From Hyphomonadaceae bacterium (GTDB taxonomy: Bacteria; Pseudomonadota; Alphaproteobacteria; Rhizobiales; Hyphomicrobiaceae), in assembly GCA_019747815.1 (NCBI GenBank), contig JAIEQJ010000002.1, positions 1 to 64,000 of the forward strand: 64,000 bases of DNA, given 5' to 3'. The translations under genes were made by a program, and so were the position numbers. The first letter of the stretch is position 1. Every line of letters begins with the position of its first letter. The notes beneath the pieces are model-generated. The model ran no database searches and was not told the origin of the DNA. It saw only the letters and a program-made list of their open reading frames with translations. Shown in pieces: positions 25,281 through 32,401 of the stretch.

Positions 25281-26307
25281 ATTCCTTCCTACCTTTTTGA
25301 AACCTCTCGACATTTCCTCCCAAGTCCATGAGCTGTGCCAGTTTTGTGTCAGCCTCACGCAACGCTTGATCAACACGCTTCTGCTCCAGGTGCCCGTAAA
25401 TCTCTGCGATCATGGGCAGCGACTTCGGGCTCCAGCCCAGCGCCTCCTGGATCTCCTTGAGCGTGTATCCCTCCCCCAACAGCCTAGCCGCCGCCGAATG
25501 GCGGCCGATCTTGTGCGATGACAGATACGGCACCTTCGCTCGATTTGCCGCGCGCTCCAGAGCCTGATTGAGCGAGAAACGCTGCTTGAACCCGAATAGC
25601 GGTCCCTTCGTGCCCTTGAGGGGCAACATCTTCTCGTACAGCAGCGGTGCCAGCGGCAGCAGCCGCGGTCGGCCGTTCTTGGTCTTACGCAGCAGCACCG
25701 TGCGCGCTTCCCAATCAACGTCGCCGTTTTCATCGCTCACGTTGCACGTTTCGGTGCCGCGCGCGCCAGTGAAGGACATCAGCAGAACTGCTGCCTGCAG
25801 ACGCTGAGTGCTCGCTGGCAGTATCTTGGACAGATAGTCGTCCTTGGCGTATTCGACGGCCTGGCGATCCGGCTTCATGGGCCGTTTGAAATCGTGATGC
25901 CCGCACAGCTTGGCTTCCTGTGCGACATGCCAGATTGCGATCAATGGCGTGTAGACTTGGCGATCGAGCGTCTGCGGTTGCACATCAGGATACTGTTTGG
26001 TGGCGAACTTGCTGACCTCTAGATCGGTCATCAGATCCATGCGCCATTTGCCAAAGTGGAGGTTCAAGGGCTCGACGTAGCGGGGCGAGCCGCCCTTTTG
26101 CGCGTAGAGGTTCACGGCTTCGGAGAATGTTGCGGTGTAACGCTTGCCCCAGGTCGCCTCTTCCAGCAGCGCGGCCTCGCGTTTGGCGCGGATGACTTCT
26201 GCGTGCTCCTGCGAAGCCACTCCTGTGCTTTCTCGAACTCTTTGTCCGGCGACCGTACCGATGATTTGAAAGACGCCTTTCTTCCCCCGCCTGACGAGCT
26301 TGAGCAT
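25279..26307 (-). CDS. int: Phage tyrosine recombinase (integrase)
   Basis: A 342-residue site-specific recombinase. An N-terminal arm-binding region (LKLVRRGKKGVFQIIGTVAG) and core-binding domain are followed by the catalytic domain. Active-site residues visible are Arg in SFTGARGTETCNV, His-x-x-Arg in SSHKIGRHSAAARLL, the Trp/His box in EALGWSPKS and the Tyr in MIAEIYGHLEQ. It inserts and excises the phage at the adjacent tRNA-Val gene. The stop lies a few bases from the tRNA remnant. ATG 26307 was chosen; ATG 26337 would add ten residues. It is the last gene of the leftward operon. Confidence 0.93.
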   Translation of the reverse strand: MLKLVRRGKKGVFQIIGTVAGQRVRESTGVASQEHAEVIRAKREAALLEEATWGKRYTATFSEAVNLYAQKGGSPRYVEPLNLHFGKWRMDLMTDLEVSKFATKQYPDVQPQTLDRQVYTPLIAIWHVAQEAKLCGHHDFKRPMKPDRQAVEYAKDDYLSKILPASTQRLQAAVLLMSFTGARGTETCNVSDENGDVDWEARTVLLRKTKNGRPRLLPLAPLLYEKMLPLKGTKGPLFGFKQRFSLNQALERAANRAKVPYLSSHKIGRHSAAARLLGEGYTLKEIQEALGWSPKSLPMIAEIYGHLEQKRVDQALREADTKLAQLMDLGGNVERFQKGRKE

Positions 26308-26567
26308 GGTTTGATCCCCGCTGCCACTACGGCCCATTGTTGGGGGGTGAGAAATAGCTGCCGGCGGTGCTCCTGGTAATAATCAGGACCGGCGCGACGG
26401 ATGTATTCCACAAGTTTGCGCCTGCTGATTCGGATGGGCAGCGAGGCTCTGCACTGCTCTACGGTGAGAAAACTACCGGCCGGAGGCTGACGATGAGAAA
26501 CCTCCGGCCGGCCTACTGCCGCGCCCGTGCTCGCGGAAGCGGGCAGTAGTTCTGGATCACGCTTCAT
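26112..26567 (-). CDS. HTH-like protein overlapping the integrase start
   Basis: A 151-residue frame starting MKRDPELLPASASTGAAVGR. Its ATG overlaps the stop of the GIY-YIG gene by 11 bases, suggesting coupling. The core ISRRKLVEYIRRAGPDYYQE followed by LFLTPQQWAVVAAGIKP resembles a short winged helix as in excisionase-like phage proteins. The C-terminal 65 residues lie in a different frame inside the integrase coding region. Whether translation runs to the stop at 26112 is uncertain. Position directly before int suits an excision or directionality factor (inference). Confidence 0.55.
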   Translation of the reverse strand: MKRDPELLPASASTGAAVGRPEVSHRQPPAGSFLTVEQCRASLPIRISRRKLVEYIRRAGPDYYQEHRRQLFLTPQQWAVVAAGIKPCSSSSGGGRKASFKSSVRSPDKEFEKAQEWLRRSTQKSSAPNARPRCWKRRPGASVTPQHSPKP

Positions 26568-27066
26568 CTGTGACATCCCGCAGATAGTCACCCAGCACGT
26601 CTTCATGCTGCTTCATGCAAAGGACGAGTTGGCGGACCTCCGGTACGAAGTGGAACCATTCGCCACGATAGTGATAGGCATTCAGGATGCGGTGGATGAG
26701 CCTTTCGTCATCCTTGGCGCCGCGCAAGGCCGCATAGACGATCAGCTTCCAAGGCACGGCAACCTGCAAGTCGTGTAGACGAGTTGCCAATTTCTTGGCG
26801 TAGCCAATCTTTACGAAGCGGCCTGTCTTCCATGTGAAGAAGTAAACAAAACCACTTGGTTCATGCTCCGGCACGTCGGCAAAGCGTGCGATTGGTTGAA
26901 GCTGATGCCTGTCCCACACACCAATCTCTTTGGGTGGTGGCATCGTTTCGCGTTCGACCATCTGGTCAAGCACGAACGGCGGGACACCGATGTACTCTGC
27001 GGCCTGCACGCGCGAGAGACCCCGCGGCGGCAGGCTTGGCGGCAATACTGGCCGGCGGTCGCTCAT
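26557..27066 (-). CDS. HTH (AlpA/excisionase-like) plus GIY-YIG-type nuclease fusion
   Basis: A 169-residue two-domain protein. Residues 15-55 (RGLSRVQAAEYIGVPPFVLDQ...IGVWDRHQL) form a MerR/AlpA-type helix-turn-helix as in phage excisionases. Residues about 70-150 look like a T5orf172/Mug113-type GIY-YIG domain: GFVYFFTWKTGRFVKIGYAK, then LIVYAALRGAKDDERLIHRI and RGEWFHF. The G-x-VY...VKIG pair replaces canonical GIY-YIG. The family cuts or binds DNA, but the activity here is unproven. The gene lies just upstream of the excisionase-like and integrase genes, so it may act in recombination or early regulation. Confidence 0.7.
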   Translation of the reverse strand: MSDRRPVLPPSLPPRGLSRVQAAEYIGVPPFVLDQMVERETMPPPKEIGVWDRHQLQPIARFADVPEHEPSGFVYFFTWKTGRFVKIGYAKKLATRLHDLQVAVPWKLIVYAALRGAKDDERLIHRILNAYHYRGEWFHFVPEVRQLVLCMKQHEDVLGDYLRDVTDEA

Positions 27067-27082
27067 GTCATGCGCTTTCGTC

Positions 27083-27493
27083 TCACGCCCTGATCCCCAT
27101 GCTGTTGGCCGCCAGCGCCAGCGTCACAAGAGCGGCGAAGATGAGCGCACTGGCCCGGCCGTTGCCCATGGCACGAGTGATCTTGTTGACCAGGCTCGGA
27201 TCGTCAGAGGCTGTCCGCGGATTGGCCATGTCCTCCAGCACATGCGGCAAGCGCTCCCGCATGTCGAACTGCGGTTGTGACTGTGGCGCAGGCGGTTGTG
27301 GTGGCTGCACCGGTCGCACGGGTGCCTCCTGCATCGATTGGCGGGCGATGTTGTGAATCTGGTCATACACTTCGATCAGCGTGCTGCAGGCCGCGTGCGC
27401 CTGCTGGCCGTCGAGGGACTGTCCATCAACCGCGTAGGCCATGACGTAGCCGCCGCCGGGCAGCTTCTGGATGCTCGTCGTCAATGTCTGCAT
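27083..27493 (-). CDS. Phage protein with C-terminal TM segment
   Basis: A 136-residue protein starting MQTLTTSIQKLPGGGYVMAY. It has a small N-terminal domain, a Pro/Gln-rich linker (PVRPVQPPQPPAPQSQP) and a single C-terminal hydrophobic helix (SALIFAALVTLALAANSMGI). The tail-anchored topology suggests an inner-membrane early phage protein, perhaps an exclusion or host-takeover factor, but no family is recognised. GGAGAGGAAGAC precedes the start. An inverted repeat lies 38 bases upstream. Confidence 0.6.
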   Translation of the reverse strand: MQTLTTSIQKLPGGGYVMAYAVDGQSLDGQQAHAACSTLIEVYDQIHNIARQSMQEAPVRPVQPPQPPAPQSQPQFDMRERLPHVLEDMANPRTASDDPSLVNKITRAMGNGRASALIFAALVTLALAANSMGIRA

Positions 27494-27530
27494 TGTCTTC
27501 CTCTCCTTTTGCCCCTTCCCCACTGAAGGT

Positions 27531-27571
27531 GGCGGTAGCTGGCACTAAGCTTGACCGGCCCAGCTACCGCC
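27531..27571. promoter_or_regulatory. Perfect 12-bp inverted repeat in an early-operon gap
   Basis: GGCGGTAGCTGG (27531-27542) and CCAGCTACCGCC (27560-27571), 17-base loop, no T tract. It lies in the only sizable non-coding gap (27494-27724) of the leftward operon, upstream of the TM protein gene and the excision genes. It may be a regulator site or an RNA hairpin controlling int expression. No other feature was found in the gap. Confidence 0.5.
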
Positions 27572-27724
27572 GATTCCACGACAACATCTGCGCTGCCAAG
27601 TTACGCTTGTTGCTGTTGCATCAGCGCCTGCACCCTTGGCAGGGTGCCCGATCATTGTCGGATCGGCTGGCAGCATCGAAAACCTACTCGGGCCCTTCTT
27701 GAGTTAGAGGTTGAAGGTCGGCGC

Positions 27725-27874
27725 TCAGCCGTACCTATCCGTGCCGGGCTCGCCCCGGTCGCGAATCTCTCTGTCGTCGGCGCGTGTCGCAGCCCAAAAG
27801 GCTGCAACAGCCACAGCCGCAAGGCTGACCGCTGCCACACTCATGAACAGCATCAGCCACGCAAAGTCCGTCAT
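27725..27874 (-). CDS. Small single-TM phage protein
   Basis: A 49-residue protein, MTDFAWLMLFMSVAAVSLAA and so on, with one TM helix and a charged C-terminal tail (ATRADDREIRDRGEPGTDRY). Its ATG overlaps the stop of the upstream gene (TGATG), indicating translational coupling. The function is unknown. The longer in-frame upstream extension is inside the neighbouring gene and rejected. Confidence 0.6.
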   Translation of the reverse strand: MTDFAWLMLFMSVAAVSLAAVAVAAFWAATRADDREIRDRGEPGTDRYG

Positions 27875-28137
27875 CACTCGCCCGCCCATTTCCGGTCGGG
27901 CCACCGGCTCATAAGCTCCGCAATCTCGCGCGCTGCCTTCAACGCGCTCGGCGGCATCCTCGGATTGAGCGCGTGGATGGAGCACCAGTGATTGACGATG
28001 ACAGGTGCCAGGATGTCGGTTGCCCTGAGCACGAAAATCGGCTCGTCCATCGGAATGCCTTTGAGGCGCGGGTCTTCCTTCATCTTGCCAAGCTGCTGCT
28101 CATCGGTGAGCGTCTGGGGGCCGTTGTTGAACATCAC
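27874..28137 (-). CDS. Early phage protein, unknown function
   Basis: An 87-residue soluble protein starting MMFNNGPQTLTDEQQLGKMK. It has no TM segment and no motif I can name. A single histidine-tryptophan stretch (VNHWCSIHALNPRMPPSALK) and a helical C-terminus (REIAELMSRWPDRKW) are visible. It overlaps both neighbours by one to four bases, which supports it as a real member of the leftward operon. Typical of short accessory genes in such operons. Confidence 0.6.
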   Translation of the reverse strand: MMFNNGPQTLTDEQQLGKMKEDPRLKGIPMDEPIFVLRATDILAPVIVNHWCSIHALNPRMPPSALKAAREIAELMSRWPDRKWAGE

Positions 28138-28391
28138 TGCCTCGTATCCGGGGTTTCAACATCAAAGCCTTGAAACCGAGCCAGCAGCTCCTTCAGGGCA
28201 ATAATCATAGTCTCGCGCTCAGCATTGGAGATGTAGTTCATGCGCCCCTTCTCGGGACCGAAGCCGAACATCAGCAGGGCGAAACCGTACTTGCCCTTGC
28301 CTGCGCTTTGATCGATGGCGCCGCTGATGAGGTGGCCGATCTCATTCATCAGCTTGTGCAGGGCTGGCTCTATAGGGCCGTGCGTGCTCAT
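28134..28391 (-). CDS. Early phage protein, unknown function
   Basis: An 85-residue protein, MSTHGPIEPALHKLMNEIGH and so on, with a central KGKYGFALLMFGFGPEKGRM and a helical end (MIIALKELLARFQGF). The pattern ISNAERETMIIALKE is frequent in small phage early proteins of unknown role. It overlaps the next gene by ATGA. Soluble and cytosolic. Confidence 0.62.
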   Translation of the reverse strand: MSTHGPIEPALHKLMNEIGHLISGAIDQSAGKGKYGFALLMFGFGPEKGRMNYISNAERETMIIALKELLARFQGFDVETPDTRQ

Positions 28392-28903
28392 GCCGCCACC
28401 TTCCTTCTCGCCTCGACCATCAGCTCGTCCAGGTCCACGCCCGGAACGATATGCTGCTCGATGATCGCCTTGGCCTTGTCGATCAGCACACCCATGTCAT
28501 CCCGGCTCAGCTCCGTTAGACTGCGGGCCGTCTTCATCGCCACCGCACCCGTCTTGATGTTGAGCGTGAAATCCATGGTGTCGTAGCGCTGGCGCAGATA
28601 CTTGGCGGCCTCCGCGCTGAACCCATCCGTGAACGTCACCACGTCGCAGTGCCCGGCCTTGATCTTCACCCAGCTCTTGAGATGCCGCCATGAAGGCAGG
28701 TCGGGCTGCGTGGTGGTCTGATTGTCGAAGGCTATCCTGCACATGGCATGGAACAGCGCGCCTTGGGTGACGGTGAAGCGGCTGGTGCAACGCGCCTTGA
28801 CGGCCTCGCCCTGCTCGAACTCGCGGGCGGCTTTCTGCGCGTCTTCCTTGGTGGCGACGCGGAACAGGCCATTGCCTTCGTAACGCAACTTCAGGTCAAG
28901 CAT
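28388..28903 (-). CDS. DUF1367-like early phage protein
   Basis: A 171-residue protein. KARCTSRFTVTQGALFHAMC followed by WVKIKAGHCDVVTFTDGFSA, and then a K-T-x-S-x-x-x-L/M segment with a helical end (VLIDKAKAIIEQHIVPGVDL), recalls DUF1367 (NinX-like), found in lambdoid nin regions beside NinB/RusA-type genes. That assignment is by eye. A link with recombination is plausible because RecB-like and Rad52-like genes lie in the same operon. Confidence 0.6.
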   Translation of the reverse strand: MLDLKLRYEGNGLFRVATKEDAQKAAREFEQGEAVKARCTSRFTVTQGALFHAMCRIAFDNQTTTQPDLPSWRHLKSWVKIKAGHCDVVTFTDGFSAEAAKYLRQRYDTMDFTLNIKTGAVAMKTARSLTELSRDDMGVLIDKAKAIIEQHIVPGVDLDELMVEARRKVAA

Positions 28904-29555
28904 GAACGTAGCTCTCCCGCAGTATCCGGTCGAAGACCGCCGCCTGCTGCCTCAGCGCGCGCTCGGCCTGCGGCCCATCCTTCTTGGCCATCGCAGCCAG
29001 CAGCGGCATGCCGGTGCGCACTGAATACAGAACGTCCTCGATGTTCGCTGGCTTGCTGCGCGAGAAGCAGCGCAGCTCAACTGGATCGGACAACCGGAAC
29101 AGATGGCCGTTGTCCACTCGGAACGGTTTGGGCGGCTCTTTCTGGACCCACAATAGCACCGCACCGGGGTTGCGCTTGATCATCTGACCGGCAGCTCCAG
29201 CACTCTCGGGCAGCCCGCGCTCGTTGCGGATGGCCAGCGGCTTGGTTAGGAACGGGCACGCGATGGCGGCATATTCTCCGCACTCGCGGTGACACGATGG
29301 CTCCGATGTGACGCGATTGACGCCGCACATGGGACCGACGACGAAAGCATGGTAGCGGCCCAACTTCTCGCCGCAGACCCAACAAAGCTGTTTCTTGTAG
29401 GCGATGGCGATGCCGTGCTCGCGGATCACGCGGAAGTCAGGCGTGCCATCTGGTTTGACCCAGACAAACCACGGGATCGGGAAGCCGCGCACGTCGAGCG
29501 GCAGGCGCGCGATGCGCTCGGGTCGTGGGGGCAGATCGGAACGGTACTCAGCCAT
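28896..29555 (-). CDS. Zinc-binding early phage protein, unknown function
   Basis: A 219-residue protein with a proline-rich opening (DLPPRPERIARLPLDVRGFP). It has a CWVCGEKLGRYHAFVVGPMC segment followed by HRECGEYAAIACPF, giving CxxC, C-x2-H and C/H pairs fit for zinc. The family occurs in rhizobial phages and prophages but has no established function to my knowledge. It overlaps the next gene start by eight bases. Probably cytosolic and DNA- or RNA-associated (inference from the zinc pattern). Confidence 0.6.
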   Translation of the reverse strand: MAEYRSDLPPRPERIARLPLDVRGFPIPWFVWVKPDGTPDFRVIREHGIAIAYKKQLCWVCGEKLGRYHAFVVGPMCGVNRVTSEPSCHRECGEYAAIACPFLTKPLAIRNERGLPESAGAAGQMIKRNPGAVLLWVQKEPPKPFRVDNGHLFRLSDPVELRCFSRSKPANIEDVLYSVRTGMPLLAAMAKKDGPQAERALRQQAAVFDRILRESYVHA

Positions 29556-29763
29556 CGTTCTGCCCCGTCAGCTTCCGGCCCAGCTCGATCAGCACCAATC
29601 CCAGCCGGTGCATGGTCTCGCGCATGGAGGATTCCTGCTGCTGCCTGAGCGCTAATGCAGCCCGATGGCAAAGAGAACGCAGTTGGCTGGGCGGCTCGTT
29701 GAGCTTGCCCCAGCTATCGCCAGCGTGCTCCAGCTCTCCGATCAGTTTGGGAATGTCGATCAT
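29548..29763 (-). CDS. Small helical phage protein
   Basis: A 71-residue all-helical protein (MIDIPKLIGELEHAGDSWGK, later MRETMHRLGLVLIELGRKLT). It overlaps the upstream gene by ATGA and the downstream one by eight bases, as expected for a compact early operon. No motif is recognised. Confidence 0.58.
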   Translation of the reverse strand: MIDIPKLIGELEHAGDSWGKLNEPPSQLRSLCHRAALALRQQQESSMRETMHRLGLVLIELGRKLTGQNDG

Positions 29764-30026
29764 CCGTGCCGCACCTTCTGAGGGATGCTCAAGATTGCCC
29801 GGCGCAGCCGCTGCAATTCTCGGTCGGCAGCGGCTTGCAGATACTCGTCAATCGTTGGGCGCCGAAACCGCATGGCATCGTCGTAGATGTTGAGCGAGCC
29901 GCAGCGGATGCACAGCGAGAGGTCACCCGGCCTCGGGCTGTCCGGGCCGCTGGTATGCGTCATGGCATGATCGCACTCAACGCAGATCAGGCCGAGAGTG
30001 GCAGTGGTGATGTCGAAGTTGTTCAC
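29760..30026 (-). CDS. Small zinc-ribbon-like phage protein
   Basis: An 88-residue protein starting with GTG at 30026, whose GTGA overlaps the stop of the RecB-like gene. The N-terminal part LICVECDHAMTHTSG...LSLCIRCGSLN has two CxxC pairs 30 residues apart, a zinc ribbon. The C-terminus is helical (PTIDEYLQAAADRELQRLRR). The role is unknown; similar small zinc-ribbon proteins are frequent in phage early operons. Confidence 0.6.
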   Translation of the reverse strand: MNNFDITTATLGLICVECDHAMTHTSGPDSPRPGDLSLCIRCGSLNIYDDAMRFRRPTIDEYLQAAADRELQRLRRAILSIPQKVRHG

Positions 30027-30808
30027 GCTGCCCTCTTCGTCCGCGGCATCTTCGGCATCTCGCGGATGCACTTGTCCAAGCCGACCAGCGCCCGCCACAC
30101 CTTGCGCGCCGCCAGCGTCTCCTCCGGGCCGCGCCGGTAGGCCGCGAACTCGCCCGTGTTCTTGTCGAGGTGGATGATCCAGTGCGCCAGACGCGGCGTA
30201 TCGCTGTCACCGAAGATGTCCTGCCACTCGTGCTCCTCCGTCAGAGCATCGTCGTAGCCGCCCATCTGGAACCATGCCTCGTCGTACACGTCGTTGCCGG
30301 TCTTGAAGTCGAGCAGGGAAAGCTCGTCATCGATCCGGCCGGTGAAATCCAGCGTGCCGGCGTACATGAACCGCTGTGAGAAGACGCGGCGCTCCACGGC
30401 GACTGGCTCGATCTTGTGGGTCTGCATCCACGCCTCAAAGGCAGCAATGGCCTTGAGAGCCTGAGTGCCGGCAACATCAAGCGGGAGCGTCAATCCGTCG
30501 AGTGCCTGTCGATCGCCCTTTGCCTCAAGCACCGCCCGCGCGTACTTGTGCACGATAGTACCCACGTCGCCCGCCTCATCACGGATCGTGGCGTGGGCTT
30601 TGCGGGCTGCCTCCCAATCGATCTTGGTGAAGTCGGGAGTTTTGCGGATATGCTCCACAGCACAGTCGGCGGCCCACTGGATCAATGCAGGCTTGTCCAG
30701 CCTCCGCAGGATTGTGGTCACGCTGGGCACATGCTGGCCATCCCAGGTGTAGCGATGGTTGCGCGGATTGAAGGTGAGCGGCTTGCCGTAGAACACAGGA
30801 TCGCTCAT
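30023..30808 (-). CDS. RecB/Cas4-like PD-(D/E)XK nuclease
   Basis: A 261-residue nuclease-fold protein. The early NPRNHRYTWDGQHVPSVTTI is typical of phage PD-(D/E)XK exonucleases. GDVGTIVHKYA supplies the motif-I His region, and AGTLDFTGRIDDELSLLDFK with TGN is the Asp...Asp-x-Lys core. These proteins usually resect double-stranded ends to feed an annealing protein, and a Rad52-like protein lies three kilobases upstream in the same operon. It is therefore a good candidate for the Exo half of a phage recombination pair. It acts in the cytosol on phage DNA. Confidence 0.8.
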   Translation of the reverse strand: MSDPVFYGKPLTFNPRNHRYTWDGQHVPSVTTILRRLDKPALIQWAADCAVEHIRKTPDFTKIDWEAARKAHATIRDEAGDVGTIVHKYARAVLEAKGDRQALDGLTLPLDVAGTQALKAIAAFEAWMQTHKIEPVAVERRVFSQRFMYAGTLDFTGRIDDELSLLDFKTGNDVYDEAWFQMGGYDDALTEEHEWQDIFGDSDTPRLAHWIIHLDKNTGEFAAYRRGPEETLAARKVWRALVGLDKCIREMPKMPRTKRAA

Positions 30809-30809
30809 C

Positions 30810-30911
30810 TCAATTCCCCTTTGCCATGATGGCCAGCGCCATGCCGAGGGCCCCGATCAGGGCGCCAACGAATAGGGCGACGTAGACGTTCCCCAGACAG
30901 CACAGATTCAT
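30810..30911 (-). CDS. 33-residue single-TM phage protein
   Basis: A very short frame, MNLCCLGNVYVALFVGALIG then ALGMALAIMAKGN. Its ATG overlaps the HNH gene's stop (ATGA), and its stop is one base before the RecB-like ATG. Both couplings and the clean 20-residue hydrophobic helix support it as a real gene. Two adjacent cysteines at positions 4-5 could be lipidated or lie in the membrane. Function unknown. Confidence 0.6.
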   Translation of the reverse strand: MNLCCLGNVYVALFVGALIGALGMALAIMAKGN

Positions 30912-31420
30912 GACGCAAACTCCGAGAACAACGCGCGGCGCGCTGTCCGGTAGGCGCTTTGCGCCTCTACCTGTGTTGCAAAATTTCCAAGATGGACTCG
31001 TCGACCATCCTTCATGATGCGCGCTCGGAACGGCCGGGATGTATATTTGGGACCAGCATGCTGAATCCCTGACTGCGGGACGCGAACGTTGACTGCGTTC
31101 TGCGATGGGCTGGCTAGGCGCAAATTGGCTATTCGATTGTCAGATTTATTTCCATTTGCGTGATCTATCACTTCCGTTGGAAGCGGCACGCGACCAGCAC
31201 ACATTGCCCAAACGATGCGGTGTGCCGCAGCGTAGCGACGTTTCCCGCTCAGGGTGAACCCCACGCGCACGTAACCATCTGGCTTTATGCTGCCAGCCAG
31301 CCCGCCGTGCTGGTAGCGACGCGAACGGTCACCGCGGAATCGTAGCTCGCCGGTTACTGGGTCGCAGATGAAAAGCGAACGCAACTCGTTCACACTGGGC
31401 AAATCATTTGGTCTGGCCAC
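30908..31420 (-). CDS. HNH endonuclease with AP2-like DNA-binding tail
   Basis: A 170-residue homing-type nuclease. The HNH_3 core is visible in AAAHRIVWAMCAGRVPLPTE and VIDHANGNKSDNRIANLRLA (H-N-H with the D-H-x-N-G-N-K-x-D-N-R signature). The C-terminus, KDGRRVHLGNFATQVEAQSA followed by YRTARRALF, is an AP2/ERF-like DNA-binding domain. Such free-standing nucleases spread by homing and often sit between essential phage genes. GTG start at 31420. It overlaps the downstream TM gene by four bases. Confidence 0.83.
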   Translation of the reverse strand: MARPNDLPSVNELRSLFICDPVTGELRFRGDRSRRYQHGGLAGSIKPDGYVRVGFTLSGKRRYAAAHRIVWAMCAGRVPLPTEVIDHANGNKSDNRIANLRLASPSQNAVNVRVPQSGIQHAGPKYTSRPFRARIMKDGRRVHLGNFATQVEAQSAYRTARRALFSEFAS

Positions 31421-31423
31421 CTG

Positions 31424-32401
31424 CTACGTCCTCACAACAAGCTTGTCGTACTCATCTTCAGTCATCCCATATGTCCACGCGACAGCAGCTTTGGCCGTGC
31501 GGCATGTGGGAGGTACGGAGAGGTGGTAGGTCTTGCGGGTGCCGTCCGGCTCCAGCGAGCCGTTCAGCACTTCGACCACGGCAATGTCAGTGCCATGCAT
31601 GTCAGTAGTGACATTCTTCCAGAGCTTGCCGGTGGCATCCTCGTGGATCATCTTGCCGCCCAACTCGCGCATGTAGCGGCCGTAGCCAAAGCGCTCGATC
31701 ATGGCGCGCCGGATTTCTGCGTTCGCCTCGCTCCTGATCTTATCCGCTGTGATCTTCTGCGGTTCCTCGATCAGCCACTGCGGGACGTTGATGCCCTTCC
31801 AGTACCAGAGCTTGGTTTTTGGCCACTCCAATGCGGGGCCGTCCTCCCGATGCAGGCGGCGGTCGCGGGTATGGATTGCAGGCGAAGCGAGAACTAGAAT
31901 CTCATGCTCACCGAGGATGTGCCCAAAGGCGCCGCCCTCGAATGCATCAATCATCGGCGCATAGACTTCGATCAGCCCAAGCACCAGTTCATCGGGTTCA
32001 GTGATGTTTAGCCAGCCGATCGCGTCCCTCGCGTCCCTCGCGGCCCACGCGTCCCACGCGTCCCTCGCGGCCCTCGCGGCCCTCGCGTCCCACGCGTCCC
32101 ACGCGTCCCTCGCGGCCCACGCGTCCCACGCGTCCCACGCGTCCCTCGCGGCCCACGCGTCCCACGCGTCCCTCGCGGCCCTCGCGTCCCACGCGTCCCA
32201 CGCGTCCCTCGCGGCCCACGCGTCGGCTGGATCGGTGATCAACCGCACTTGTCGCGTCAGCTTCGTTGCCTTCAGCCGACGCTCATAGGCCGCTCGGACG
32301 CGCTCGGGATCATGCGGCGGCTTGCGCCAATCAATGGCCTCATGCCGCGCGATGATCGTCTCTACTTCGGGCTTAATCTTCGACGACACGTGCCTCTCCA
32401 T
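31424..32401 (-). CDS. DUF6745-like protein with a two-letter triad repeat
   Basis: A 325-residue protein. After a 60-residue helical N-terminus come 22 tandem tripeptides of the form [W/R]-[D/A]-A, then a C-terminal domain of about 190 residues. That domain has [30 protein letters not shown] and [16 protein letters not shown], the pattern of DUF6745. The repeat is encoded by 9-bp units with just two variable bases. The function is unknown. Start: ATG 32401 (overlapping the HNH gene by 29 bases), with GTG 32389 as an alternative that has a better ribosome site. Arg in the repeats is always the AGG codon. Confidence 0.7.
   Translation of the reverse strand: MERHVSSKIKPEVETIIARHEAIDWRKPPHDPERVRAAYERRLKATKLTRQVRLITDPADAWAARDAWDAWDARAARDAWDAWAARDAWDAWDAWAARDAWDAWDARAARAARDAWDAWAARDARDAIGWLNITEPDELVLGLIEVYAPMIDAFEGGAFGHILGEHEILVLASPAIHTRDRRLHREDGPALEWPKTKLWYWKGINVPQWLIEEPQKITADKIRSEANAEIRRAMIERFGYGRYMRELGGKMIHEDATGKLWKNVTTDMHGTDIAVVEVLNGSLEPDGTRKTYHLSVPPTCRTAKAAVAWTYGMTEDEYDKLVVRT
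32022..32219. repeat. 22 tandem 9-bp units, two binary positions each
   Basis: Unit GCG[T/G]CCC[A/T]C from 32022 to 32219. The four variants on the minus strand encode WDA, RDA, WAA and RAA. A higher-order 36-bp pattern [12 protein letters not shown] recurs three times. No base outside the two positions differs, implying recent expansion or strong homogenisation. Confidence 0.95.

Noticed and set aside
32022-32219. A CRISPR-like appearance of regular repeats
   Set aside because: Units are contiguous with no spacers and lie inside a coding region; no cas genes are nearby.
32001-32288. Open frames on both strands through the 9-bp repeat, encoding GRE/GRV or ASH/ASL runs
   Set aside because: They arise because the 9-bp unit has no stop in several frames; only the DUF6745 frame has a matching downstream domain.
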